A DNA stretch of 43,389 bases from Planctomycetota bacterium (lineage in GTDB: Bacteria; Planctomycetota; Phycisphaerae; WQYP01). Numbering within the stretch: position 1 is the stretch's first letter; each line of letters opens with the position of its first letter. The notes beneath the pieces are model-generated. The model did no database searches and was not told where the DNA came from. It saw only the letters and a list, made by a program, of their open reading frames with translations. Where the stretch lies: positions 1 to 43,389 of the forward strand of contig JAJZDN010000032.1 of the NCBI GenBank assembly GCA_021805985.1. The letters run 5' to 3'. Shown here piece after piece: positions 17,311 through 26,330 of the stretch. A program made the position numbers and the translations under genes.

Positions 17311-18105
17311 TCATTTAACCGGATTATCGGGCACGGGCGGTTGCGTGGCCTTGGTGCTCCGATTGCTAAGCGTATTGATGTACCAGATGATCGCGTTAAG
17401 CTGGGTTTCATGCGGATGCTTGGGACCCGACAACATCGGGCCGTACGTGGCGGGCATGACGCCGGGCGGCGCACCGGCGACCAGCAGTGTGCCGGGATGA
17501 AGAATCATCGTACGGAGAAATTTATAGTTGGCGATAACCGTTTTGCCCGTGGTGAGTTTTTGCGGATAGCCGGCGAGGTTTTTCCATGACGGCCCGACGG
17601 TGGTCGTACCATTGACGGTATGGCAAGCGATGCAACCCAGGCTGGCATAAAGTTTGGCACCAAGAACATGCAGTGCCACCGTGGGACGTTTTTTACCCGC
17701 GGCCGCGGATTGCGGGGATGCCGGCAGAAGAACAGGTTTGGCATGAGGTGTGTATTGGGCAACGACCATATCCTCGGCAAGTTCAATGCCCACCGTGGCG
17801 CGCTTATGACTTTTCCCCACCCAGTGCGGTGCGATAGAGGCCATCTGCCGCTGATGGATGGCTAATGACCAGTTACTTACAGAAGCCTCTTTCTGGGCCT
17901 CAAGTGCGTGGCGGTACCGATGAAAAAAGGCGATAACCGAAAGTACCAGCACGACGACAAACAGTGCCAGAAATGATCCCACCAGCAGGAGGTTAAAGGA
18001 ATCAACATCATCTTTCTGGGTGTGGGCGCCGACTTCCGGGCGCACCGGATGAGGAATATGTTCGGGCGGCAAATTGTGTGTCTTGTCGTAGGGATTGTTA
18101 CTCAT
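17311..18105 (-). CDS. Membrane-anchored monoheme cytochrome c
   Basis: A 264-aa protein with a single N-terminal membrane helix (about 38-62) and one C-terminal cytochrome c domain carrying CIACH, with GVMPATYG as probable methionine ligand region. Its final ~120 residues match the last domain of coxB at roughly four of five positions by eye, including long identical stretches such as KLTTGKTVIANYKFLRTMIL, suggesting a recent duplication or gene conversion. It lies between actF and the SCO gene, ending near 17311 before a 168-bp gap. Likely role: electron shuttle or bridge between ACIII and the oxidase; inferred from position. Confidence 0.92.
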   Translation of the reverse strand: MSNNPYDKTHNLPPEHIPHPVRPEVGAHTQKDDVDSFNLLLVGSFLALFVVVLVLSVIAFFHRYRHALEAQKEASVSNWSLAIHQRQMASIAPHWVGKSHKRATVGIELAEDMVVAQYTPHAKPVLLPASPQSAAAGKKRPTVALHVLGAKLYASLGCIACHTVNGTTTVGPSWKNLAGYPQKLTTGKTVIANYKFLRTMILHPGTLLVAGAPPGVMPATYGPMLSGPKHPHETQLNAIIWYINTLSNRSTKATQPPVPDNPVK

Positions 18106-18112
18106 AAAAACC

Positions 18113-19414
18113 TCACGTACTTTCGATTGCCAAAGCCTCAGCGAGTTTAGGATCGCCGATGGGCATCAAGGCATAGCGCCGCAGCAGAAAAGCCGTGTGC
18201 GCAACCCATAATCCACCAATACCGACCAGACACAGTGCGTCTAAAACCAGGGACATCGGGCGCAAGGGGTTGCCGACGATTTTTTCCACCGCCCCCAGAA
18301 GCTTATAAGGATCATGATTCTTAGCCACAGCCGCTAAGCCCAAATGGGTATTGATCCAGACGATGGGCTGTACCTGCCAGAAAATATCCAGATAACCAAA
18401 GAACAGCAGCCAGATGCACCAGAACGCCAGCAGGCCCTTGTGGCGTTTGACATGGCGCGACATTAAACCGAAGAACGGCACGATAAAGTGCCCGAACAGC
18501 AAGGCGATGGTGATGATCATCCATGGCCCCACGGTGCGCAACAGGAAAAAGGTGGTTTCTTTCGGGACGTTGGCATACCAGATGAGCATATACTGGGCAA
18601 AGCCAATATAGGCCCAGAACATGGCCCAGCCGTATAGCCATTTTCCCAGATCATGGTAATGCTCGGTGGTAATGGAATTAACCAGTTTGCCTTTGCGCTG
18701 AAACCAGAGGGCCACCAGCGGAAGCACCGCATAAACAGCCATACCCACGCCGGAGAAGAAAAATCCCGGTTCCATGTAGCTAAGCCATTTGGGCTGAAGC
18801 GACATGACATAATCAGCCCCGGCGAAGTTCATAATCCAGAAGACGGCCAAAAATCCCCAACCCGCATGTTTTTGCAGTTGCCGCATGCGGGAAACACTAT
18901 GGTCCTGATCCTGCGCGATGGACATGGTGCGGAAATAGAGGCTTAGCCCAATGAGAAACGCAAAGTAAATCACGCTGCGGATCATAAAAAACGGAACATT
19001 GAGATAACTGATTTTGTTAACCAAATTCGGATCCGAGTGCATGTATGTGTAATGCGTCCAGATGAATATTTTACGGAATCCCAGCAGCAGCGGAATGGCC
19101 AGAATCAGCAAGGGAATAAAACTGCAACTCATGGCTTCCGCCAGTCGACGGACCACGACACTCCAGGAAGCACGAAATAAATGGTGGCCCAGCACAAAAA
19201 ACAGGGCGCTGGCCGAAATAATAAAAAACAGCAGCCATGCTGTGAGATAACTGAACAGGAATTGCCGCCAGCCATCGTTCATGGCAACGCCCAACCCCGC
19301 AGCGGCCGCCAGGGACAAAATACCTGCAATCAGGCCGCCGCTGATGATCGGCGCACCGAGTTCATCGAGATAGAACTGATCCTTCGGCCCCAGTTGTATG
19401 ATTTTATTCGACAC
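18113..19414 (-). CDS. actF: Alternative Complex III subunit ActF
   Basis: A 433-aa polytopic membrane protein with about ten hydrophobic helices, related to ActC/NrfD-like quinone-interacting subunits but in the shorter ActF form. Features include PIISGGLIAGILSLAAAAGLG, FRASWSVVVRRLAEAMSCSFIP (helix III with conserved SWSVVVRRxAE), LGFRKIFIWTHYTYMHSDPNLVNKISYLN, FFMIRSVIYF and WAMFWAYIGFAQYMLIWYANVPKET. The start is read as the GTG at 19414, which has GGAG about ten bases upstream; the frame extends further but would overlap actE. In ACIII, ActF sits beside ActC in the membrane arm. Follows actE by 16 bp. Confidence 0.92.
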   Translation of the reverse strand: MSNKIIQLGPKDQFYLDELGAPIISGGLIAGILSLAAAAGLGVAMNDGWRQFLFSYLTAWLLFFIISASALFFVLGHHLFRASWSVVVRRLAEAMSCSFIPLLILAIPLLLGFRKIFIWTHYTYMHSDPNLVNKISYLNVPFFMIRSVIYFAFLIGLSLYFRTMSIAQDQDHSVSRMRQLQKHAGWGFLAVFWIMNFAGADYVMSLQPKWLSYMEPGFFFSGVGMAVYAVLPLVALWFQRKGKLVNSITTEHYHDLGKWLYGWAMFWAYIGFAQYMLIWYANVPKETTFFLLRTVGPWMIITIALLFGHFIVPFFGLMSRHVKRHKGLLAFWCIWLLFFGYLDIFWQVQPIVWINTHLGLAAVAKNHDPYKLLGAVEKIVGNPLRPMSLVLDALCLVGIGGLWVAHTAFLLRRYALMPIGDPKLAEALAIEST

Positions 19415-19430
19415 GTTATTCACGCTCCAA

Positions 19431-20186
19431 TTACTTGAGCCTGTTTCGCACGGACTTGGGCAGCCGGCCGGCTGCAACTTTCTTCTGAGAAAGCTGCAAC
19501 GCCCGGACATAAGCCACAATGGCCCAACGGTCCACAACGGGCACCTGATCTTTATAGGCGGCCATGACGGCAATGCCATTGGTAATTACATTGTAAATGC
19601 CGCCATCCGGCATAAATTTAACACCCGGACCTGTCAGGTCTGATGGCTGAACCCAGGAGCCAGCATCGGATGACCCGGCGGCACGCAATTTATTGACATA
19701 TTGGTTGACCGTTCCGTTGCCCATACCATTAAAGCCGTGACAGGGCGTGCAGAAAATGTCAAATTCTTTCTGGCCGCGCAAGACCAGGCGGCGGGTGACA
19801 GGAACAGGGATTCTGGTAATAAATTGTCCCTTGCCATTTACCAGCTTTTGACCGAGCATAACACGGTCATATTGCGCGGCGTTGCGGATGGCGACATGGT
19901 CCTTAGGCCAGTTCCCGGGATAAGCCCGCGCTTCCGCCATGTTCACAAACGTAAAATCCTGCTGGGCCATGGTGCCGGCGATATGCGGGCGCATGCCGCG
20001 GTCATCGGCAAAAACCGGACTGCGGCGCTGCGGTTTAAGGTAAGGCATGCGGTCCATATCCTGAATAATTGCGAAGCGCGGGACGGTGGTGTACGAGTAG
20101 CGCCGCATGGCAATAATTCCAAATGGAATCAGCGCCAGGAGCACCAGATCACCCATGATATAAAAATTTCTTGTTCTGGCTTTCAT
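19431..20186 (-). CDS. actE: Alternative Complex III monoheme cytochrome c, ActE
   Basis: A 251-aa envelope cytochrome c of ACIII. An N-terminal hydrophobic segment (about 9-27) serves as signal or anchor. One heme-binding motif CTPCH lies at 146-150 in EFDIFCTPCHGFNGMGNG, with VKFMPDGGIYNVITNGIAVM downstream as the region of the methionine ligand, then YKDQVPVVDRWAIVAYVRALQLSQ, the usual ending of this domain. The ATG 20186 overlaps the leader of actD closely, only 4 bp from its TAA stop, and AGGGA precedes it. By family knowledge ActE receives electrons from ActA and passes them to the oxidase's cytochrome domains. Confidence 0.94.
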   Translation of the reverse strand: MKARTRNFYIMGDLVLLALIPFGIIAMRRYSYTTVPRFAIIQDMDRMPYLKPQRRSPVFADDRGMRPHIAGTMAQQDFTFVNMAEARAYPGNWPKDHVAIRNAAQYDRVMLGQKLVNGKGQFITRIPVPVTRRLVLRGQKEFDIFCTPCHGFNGMGNGTVNQYVNKLRAAGSSDAGSWVQPSDLTGPGVKFMPDGGIYNVITNGIAVMAAYKDQVPVVDRWAIVAYVRALQLSQKKVAAGRLPKSVRNRLK

Positions 20187-20190
20187 CGTA

Positions 20191-20757
20191 TTAATCCCTG
20201 ATTTCTTCAACAGCGGCCGCGCCCAGCTTGGTGAGCAATTGCGACGTGGCTGACGGACTGTAAGACGGATCTGTAGCCTCAACGGCGATAAACATGCCGT
20301 CATCGGTTACCCGACGGAAGCGTTCCGCAGTAAACAACGGATGATAAAACTGGGGCAGGCGTGCCAGCACGAACAAGCCATGCACGACAAATACCGTACC
20401 GCCGAGGATACCCAGCGCAAACGCCATGGGGATATGGCCGGGCATTCCCCAGTAGGGTTTTCCGGAAAATATCATGGGATAAAGAAACGCGTTGCACAGC
20501 GGAGCCAGTGCGAGAATGGTAAACACGCCTCCCAAAGCCCCGGCAAGTGCAATCCATGGCAGAATGCTGGGACGCAGACCCATGGCTTTATCCATGCCAT
20601 GGACCGGGAACGGCGTGTAACAATCCCATTTTTTGTACCCGGCTTTGCGCAAAGCAACCGCGGCATCCAGCAATGTTTGCACATCATGGAATTCTGCCAG
20701 CAGACCATACTTCTGCGGTTCCTTGACCACGGGTTCTACGTTGTGTGCGGTACTCAT
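20191..20757 (-). CDS. actD: Alternative Complex III subunit ActD (DUF3341)
   Basis: A 188-aa two-helix membrane protein of the ActD/DUF3341 family. The diagnostic start is YGLLAEFHDVQTLLDAAVALRKAGYKKWDCYTPFPVHGMDKAMGL, followed by the two hydrophobic segments (about 70-92 and 108-130). GTGAG lies nine bases before the ATG at 20757; the frame could also start three codons earlier at 20766. ActD anchors at the membrane side of the complex and has no cofactor. It sits between actC and actE with 4-bp spacing to actE. Confidence 0.94.
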   Translation of the reverse strand: MSTAHNVEPVVKEPQKYGLLAEFHDVQTLLDAAVALRKAGYKKWDCYTPFPVHGMDKAMGLRPSILPWIALAGALGGVFTILALAPLCNAFLYPMIFSGKPYWGMPGHIPMAFALGILGGTVFVVHGLFVLARLPQFYHPLFTAERFRRVTDDGMFIAVEATDPSYSPSATSQLLTKLGAAAVEEIRD

Positions 20758-20798
20758 AACCACCATCTCACTAAAATCAGATCAACGATCCGATTATA

Positions 20799-22244
20799 TT
20801 AATGTCCCGCCGCTGCGGCGGGTGAATCCTCATGCACATGGCCTTGGGCCTGTGGCAAAATACTCTTTACTTCTGACATTGCAATCATAGGCAAAAAGCG
20901 GCAGAACAATAAGAACAGCGTAAAGAATAACCCGATACTGCCGGCAAATGTCAACCAATCCACCCACGTCGGAGCGTAATTGTGCCAGGCACTGGGGAGA
21001 AAATCACGATTCAACACTGTGACGATAATAACGAAGCGTTCACTCCACATGCCAACAAGGCATAACAACGCCGCCGGCAGCGCCAGCCACCAGGTTGTAC
21101 GGGCAAATTTGAACCAGAAAATCTGCGGCACCACGCAATTGCAGAACAGAATCAACCAGCCCATGCGCCAATAAGGTCCCATGATGCGGGTAAGGTAGGC
21201 AAACTGCTCGTAGCCATTACCGCTGTAATAGGCGATAAAAAATTCCATCAGGTAGATGTAGGTAACAATGGATCCCATGACCAGCGTGATTTTCGCCAGG
21301 TTGTCCAGATGCCGTTTGGTGATTAAATCTTTAAGGCCAAAGAGTTCGCGGGCCGGGATCGCCAATGCCAGCACCAGTGCAAATCCGCTGAAAATAGCAC
21401 CGACGGTGAAGTATGGCGGGAAAATTGTTTCGTGCCAGCCCGGAAGCTGGGATACCGCAAAATCCGTACTGACCGTGGAACTGACGCCCAGCACCAGGGC
21501 GGTGGCCAAACCGGCCAGAATAAGGATGGTTCGCTCGTAGAGTTGCCAATGTTTCGCTGATCCACGCCAGCCCATTGCCAGAATGCCGTAAACGGTGTGC
21601 CGCAGACGCGTCTTGGAGCGATCGCGGAATGTGGCAAGATCTGGGATCATGCCGACATACCAGAACAGCAGGGACACGTTGGTATAGGTAAATACAGCAA
21701 TGGCATCCCATAGCAGCGGGCTGTAAAAGTTGGGCCAGGCACCCATGACGTTGGGCACTGGTGCCATCCAATAGGCGAACCAGGGGCGACCGACGTGAAT
21801 GCCGGGAAACAAGCCAGCGCAGACCACCGCAAAAACTGTGGTTGCTTCCGCGAAACGGTTGATGCCGGTGCGCCATTTTTGCCGGAACAAGAGCAAAATC
21901 GCGGAAATAAATGTCCCGGCATGGGCCAAGCCCACCCAGAACACAAAGTTAATAATCGGAAAGCCCCAGAACACGGGTGAATTGTTACCCCATACGCCCA
22001 CGCCGGTAAATATGGCGTAAGTAATCATGACTCCCAGCACGCCCACCAGAGAGGTGGAAATCGCAAAGGCCACATACCAGGCCATGGGCGCGCGCGGGGC
22101 TTCCGCCACGCGGCAGATTTTTCGCGTAACTTCACGGAACGTAGCTTCGCCAAGCACTAAAGGTGCCTGGCTTACGCCGTCATCGAGCGTATTGTCGAAA
22201 TCACCGGTCATGCCGGGAACCTGGGTTGTTGTCACCGATGCCAT
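20799..22244 (-). CDS. actC: Alternative Complex III quinol-binding subunit ActC (NrfD-like)
   Basis: A 481-aa NrfD/PsrC-type membrane protein with about ten helices, the proposed quinol-oxidising subunit. Recognisable segments are [67 protein letters not shown] (helix pair with the HAGTFISA motif), [16 protein letters not shown] and [27 protein letters not shown]-like [19 protein letters not shown]. GGAA precedes the ATG. The C-terminus carries a short His/Ala-rich tail ([13 protein letters not shown]). Positioned after actB with a 70-bp gap; together with ActF it forms the membrane arm. Confidence 0.96.
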   Translation of the reverse strand: [481 protein letters not shown]

Positions 22245-22314
22245 GAATTCATTTCCAAATCATCACAAAGCTCTATCCAATCAGGCAGGCCGGAAACCAT
22301 TCCCAGCCGCCCGG

Positions 22315-25300
22315 TTACATCAACCCTTTTGGCGAAAGCGTTTCTTCCGGCAATGCCGGGTTAGGGTTCCAAACCTTAGGCAAATAGCGCGTCCGAGGCT
22401 TGGTATACAATTCCTTGTTGAGAATTCCATACATCCGATCCTGCTTCATGAGTTTTGCCACGCGGCTGTTTTTATCACGGATGTCCCCAAATACCAAAGC
22501 CTGCGACGGGCACGCCTGGGCACAGGCCGGGGTAATTTCCCCGTCCCGAATTCGACGATTTTGCCGTTCCGCCACCACGCGCACGGTTTCAATGCGCTGC
22601 ACACAGTAGGTGCATTTTTCCATCACCCCGCGAACGCGGATGGATACCTGCGGATTTTTCTGTAAGGCGATCAGCGGATTCATTTCAGAACGCAGGAGAT
22701 TGGGCGTATACAAATTATTAAGTGTTCCGCTGTTGTAATCAAAGAAGTTGAAGCGGCGAACTTTGTACGGGCAGTTATTGGCACAATACCGTGTACCAAT
22801 GCAACGGTTGTAGGTCATCATGTTCAGGCCGTCAGCGCTGTGGCTTGTCGCCCCTACCGGGCAGACCGCCTCACATGGGGCGTTTTCGCACTGCATACAC
22901 AAAATCGGCTCGTGGACGGCCTGCGGATTTTCTGATTCCGGCCCACGGAAATAGCGGTCAATACGGAGCCACTGCATTTCGCGGCCTTTTAGCACCTGCT
23001 CTTTGCCGACAATGGGAATGTTGTTTTCTGCCTGACAGGCGACAACGCAACTGGAGCACCCCACGCATGTTGTGAGGTCCACTGCCATGCCCCATTGGTA
23101 GCCGGTGTCGTAATGGTGTTCCTCCCAGAGGGAAACCGCGGTTGATTTTTTGTGGCCCATACCAGGGTCTTTCTGGAATTGGGCAAACGTCCCCTGATGA
23201 ATAAGGTCCGGCACACGAGCGGCGATAGCGCGTTCACCGATCGTGCTGATAACAAAGTGATCCTGCGTGGTGGCCAGTTGATACGGCGTTTGAGTCACTT
23301 CCATTGCGACGCCTGAAAGCATGGTCATAGCATCGGTGGTGCGTAAGGTTCCAGCGTTAAATCCGGCGCCGTTGCCCACGTTGCCGCTATGGGTGCGGCC
23401 ATAGCCCAATGAGATGGAAATGGAATTTTCCGGTTGGCCGGGCATCATATAGGTGGCGATGGCCAATTCGCGGCCGCCAACTTTCAGACGGATGATCTGA
23501 CTTTCATGGCGGTTTAAGCCCATGGCCACGCCGGTTTTGGGATTAATTAGTGCGGCGTTATCCCAGGTCAGTCGCGTCATGGGATCAGAGAGTTCCTGCA
23601 ACCAGCCATTGTTGGCGAATCGCCCGTCAAACACTTTGGAATCCGTACGAAAGACGACTTCCAGATGCTGATGGTCCAGTTTAACCTGCGCATTTTTCGC
23701 GATCAATTGGGCCAGAGCGGCATTGAGATTGCCTGCGGAAAAGCTCCCATGCAGCGGCTGCCAGGCGGTTTTTTCAACCGTGCCGTCAAAGAGGGCTTTT
23801 TTCCAACGCCAATCCGTGGATTTGATGCCCAATGTGCGCTGGACAATATCGTAGGCCTTTTGCAGCGGGTCTTGAATAACCAGCGCCATCACTTCCACCG
23901 CGCTGCGTCCGCCGAAAATCGGCTGAATCAGCGGCTGGACAATGCTTACCGACATATCAAAGGTTCGAGCATCGCCCCAATTTTCAAGATACTGACTTTC
24001 CGGCAAATGCCAAGTGCACAGAGCCGATGTTTCGTCCACGTAATCAGCCAGATGCACGGTTAATGGGACAGCCGCCAACAACTTAGCAAAATCCATATCA
24101 GCCGGCGCGTTATAAACAGGATTTCCGCCCAGTATCACCAAGGCCGAAATTTCCTTTTTCTTGATCGCGGCCGCCAGAGCCTCCATGGAGGCCAGGTGCG
24201 TGGGGCGATCGGGATTCATGACCGGGTAATACGTGACCGTGCGGCCCGTGTTGCCTAACGCGTCATTGATGCCGGCAATCAAGCCATGCAGTTCCGGCGG
24301 TTGATTGGCACCGGCCACCAGCACGCAGCGGCCCTTATGGGCCAGCAGATCAGCAGCCATCACTTCCAGGGTTTGGTCACCAGCGCCGATATTCACGTTG
24401 CCCGGCGTCGGGATTTCCACGCCCAGTACCAAGCCCTGTTTTTTAAGTTCAGCCGCCAGCAGACAGGCAACAGCGGGAACATCTTTGGCGGGAACGGGAA
24501 TGCGATGCCGGGCATTTTCTGCCATGGAACCGGTCATGGTGAAAGTGGATTCCACCACATAAAGCCGATTCATGGACGTGGCACTTTGGCCATTTTCCGG
24601 ATTGGTTAATTGTCGGCCCTTGGCAAAGTCCCGCGCGAATTTTACCGCCAGCGGATCGCCAACGAAAAAGTCCTGATCGAACGAGACAATTACCTGCGCG
24701 GCCGAAAGATCGGGAACGGCTCGGGCGGCTTGCGCAAATACCATGCGGAGACCTTCTCGGCCTGCATCATCAGAGATTGACTCATATTCATACCATTGCG
24801 ATGCGGGCAGGGCATGAGCCATGCGTTTGTGCATATCCGCCAGGCTCGGCGATGAGGAACTGCCGGAAAGTACCGCCAGGCCTTTGCCGCCGGTTTTTTT
24901 GAAGCCGGCTAATTGTTCATTCCAAAAGGCTTCGAAGGTGGCCCAGTTGGAGTCCGCCGCTTTGCCTTGCGCATTGCGTTGCATAACAGAGCGGCTGCGG
25001 TCGGGATCATAGACATTCAGTACGCTGGCCTGCCCGTAGGCATCGCTGCCGCCGCGGTTAAGCACATGCTTGGGATTGCCATCGACTTTGATGGGCCGGC
25101 CATCAACACTGGTGACCAACATGCCTTGGGCCACGCCGCCAAGTTCCATGGCAGTGGTATATTGCACGGGTGTGCCGGGGTCACGGTTGGCGGGGCGATG
25201 GGCATAGGGCGCTAAAGTTTCCATGGGCCAGCGGCAACCGGCCAGTCCGGCCAGCGCAAAGGAAGCACCCATAATTTTCAGGAAGCGGCGGCGATTGGAA

Positions 25301-25431
25301 CTCAGGAATTCCGAAGCGTTATTGGTGAATTCACGATCCACAAATTCGCGGAATTCCGGCGTATCGGCCAACTCATTTAAGCTGCGCCAGTATTCCTTAC
25401 CGCTCAAATTATCCGTTTTCAGTGGTGGCAT
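22315..25431 (-). CDS. actB: Alternative Complex III subunit ActB (molybdopterin-like + Fe-S)
   Basis: A 1038-aa fusion: an N-terminal domain related to molybdopterin oxidoreductases, which in ACIII has lost the cofactor, and a C-terminal ferredoxin-like domain. The N-terminus has a Tat-type signal (RRR at 47-49, then FLKIMGASFALAGLAGC) with Cys66 in a lipobox. The C-terminal ~250 residues carry four cysteine clusters: CVGCSSCVVAC, CMQCENAPCEAVCP, CIGTRYCANNCPY and CTYCVQRI...CAQACP, one of which has the non-Cys spacing typical of a [3Fe-4S] site. Its ATG overlaps the last codons of actA by 13 bp, indicating translational coupling. Confidence 0.96.
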   Translation of the reverse strand: MPPLKTDNLSGKEYWRSLNELADTPEFREFVDREFTNNASEFLSSNRRRFLKIMGASFALAGLAGCRWPMETLAPYAHRPANRDPGTPVQYTTAMELGGVAQGMLVTSVDGRPIKVDGNPKHVLNRGGSDAYGQASVLNVYDPDRSRSVMQRNAQGKAADSNWATFEAFWNEQLAGFKKTGGKGLAVLSGSSSSPSLADMHKRMAHALPASQWYEYESISDDAGREGLRMVFAQAARAVPDLSAAQVIVSFDQDFFVGDPLAVKFARDFAKGRQLTNPENGQSATSMNRLYVVESTFTMTGSMAENARHRIPVPAKDVPAVACLLAAELKKQGLVLGVEIPTPGNVNIGAGDQTLEVMAADLLAHKGRCVLVAGANQPPELHGLIAGINDALGNTGRTVTYYPVMNPDRPTHLASMEALAAAIKKKEISALVILGGNPVYNAPADMDFAKLLAAVPLTVHLADYVDETSALCTWHLPESQYLENWGDARTFDMSVSIVQPLIQPIFGGRSAVEVMALVIQDPLQKAYDIVQRTLGIKSTDWRWKKALFDGTVEKTAWQPLHGSFSAGNLNAALAQLIAKNAQVKLDHQHLEVVFRTDSKVFDGRFANNGWLQELSDPMTRLTWDNAALINPKTGVAMGLNRHESQIIRLKVGGRELAIATYMMPGQPENSISISLGYGRTHSGNVGNGAGFNAGTLRTTDAMTMLSGVAMEVTQTPYQLATTQDHFVISTIGERAIAARVPDLIHQGTFAQFQKDPGMGHKKSTAVSLWEEHHYDTGYQWGMAVDLTTCVGCSSCVVACQAENNIPIVGKEQVLKGREMQWLRIDRYFRGPESENPQAVHEPILCMQCENAPCEAVCPVGATSHSADGLNMMTYNRCIGTRYCANNCPYKVRRFNFFDYNSGTLNNLYTPNLLRSEMNPLIALQKNPQVSIRVRGVMEKCTYCVQRIETVRVVAERQNRRIRDGEITPACAQACPSQALVFGDIRDKNSRVAKLMKQDRMYGILNKELYTKPRTRYLPKVWNPNPALPEETLSPKGLM

Positions 25432-26147
25432 GTCTCACAATCCGTCAAAAGCTTGGTGCTGGGAATATGGTAACGCTTCATAAGATACTGGCCTAAATTT
25501 TTGGGAAGCGTGGCCACGGTCAGGCCCAGGTCTCCGGCCAGTTTTACCTTGTTTTTTCCAGTCCAGTTCAAATTGGTCACTTCATTGCGCGGCCGCAGGT
25601 TGGGGCCGGGATTTTGATGGCAGCTAAGGCACCAGTCCATGCTTAGAGGCTTGGCCTGAAAAACCCGTGTCATGTGATTGACCTGCCCGTGGCACACCAG
25701 GCAACTGATGCCCGCGTTGACATGGGCGGCGTGGTTAAAATAGACGTAATCGGGCAGTTCATTTACCTGTTTCCACGGAATCGGCATACCCGCCATTTTG
25801 GGATTGCCGGTGCCGTAGCTGTTTCTAAGCCATTGAAGCTTGGCGCTATTGGCGGCAATTTGGGTGTGGCAATTCATGCAGGTTTGCGTGGGGGGAATGG
25901 CGGCAAATGCAGCCCGTTTAACATCGGAGTGGCAGTATTCACAGTTAATGCCCAGCTTGCCGGCATGGAAAGCGTGGCTAAAGGGGACGGGCTGAATGGG
26001 TTGGTAGCCGACGTTAAGGGTTCGGGCGCTCCAGCCAAACCAGATGATCGCAACGAGATAAACCGGCACGATGGCACCAACCGCCAAAGTCACCAGGACC
26101 GCGGTGTTCGACCACTTGGGGAAGACGAAGAACGGTTTTTCACTCAT
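25419..26147 (-). CDS. actA: Alternative Complex III pentaheme cytochrome c, ActA
   Basis: A 242-aa multiheme cytochrome, first gene of the operon. A hydrophobic segment at about 14-38 anchors it. Five CxxCH heme motifs follow at residues 69-73, 90-94, 149-153, 173-177 and 237-241, with the last at the very C-terminus. This is the standard ActA layout; ActA collects electrons from ActB's Fe-S clusters and passes them to ActE. The start at 26147 (MSEKPFF) fits the family better than an upstream ATG at 26198. A promoter and leader stem-loop lie about 130-180 bp upstream. Confidence 0.95.
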   Translation of the reverse strand: MSEKPFFVFPKWSNTAVLVTLAVGAIVPVYLVAIIWFGWSARTLNVGYQPIQPVPFSHAFHAGKLGINCEYCHSDVKRAAFAAIPPTQTCMNCHTQIAANSAKLQWLRNSYGTGNPKMAGMPIPWKQVNELPDYVYFNHAAHVNAGISCLVCHGQVNHMTRVFQAKPLSMDWCLSCHQNPGPNLRPRNEVTNLNWTGKNKVKLAGDLGLTVATLPKNLGQYLMKRYHIPSTKLLTDCETCHH

Positions 26148-26250
26148 GGTTCGCGTCGCATTCCTGTTTGGGCAACAATCTTCACCAGACTCTGCCATTG
26201 AGAGCTGTTAAAGTGCTGCGTTTTCGGCCTTGTCCCTTCAACCCTTCCAG

Positions 26251-26278
26251 AATCTTTCGTAAAAGACTGTGAAAGATT
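26251..26278 (-). promoter_or_regulatory. Stem-loop in the act operon leader
   Basis: Arms AATCTTTC (26251-26258) and GAAAGATT (26271-26278) form a perfect 8-bp inverted repeat with a 12-nt loop, in the 5' leader of actA. Just upstream in transcription lie two direct copies of TGCACAA (26278-26284 and 26289-26295), 11 bp apart, next to the -10 box. They could be operator sites or part of an RNA structure; function unknown. Confidence 0.45.
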
Positions 26279-26296
26279 GCACAAAGTCTGCACAAG

Positions 26297-26325
26297 ATAG
26301 TAATGCTGCGCTTTTCTTCCGTCAA
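26297..26325 (-). promoter_or_regulatory. Predicted promoter of the act-cox operon
   Basis: Leftward -35 TTGACG (26320-26325, 5 of 6 to consensus) and -10 TACTAT (26297-26302, 4 of 6) with an exact 17-bp spacer. It lies about 145 bp upstream of the actA start, in the correct orientation. Confidence 0.55.
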
Positions 26326-26330
26326 TACAC

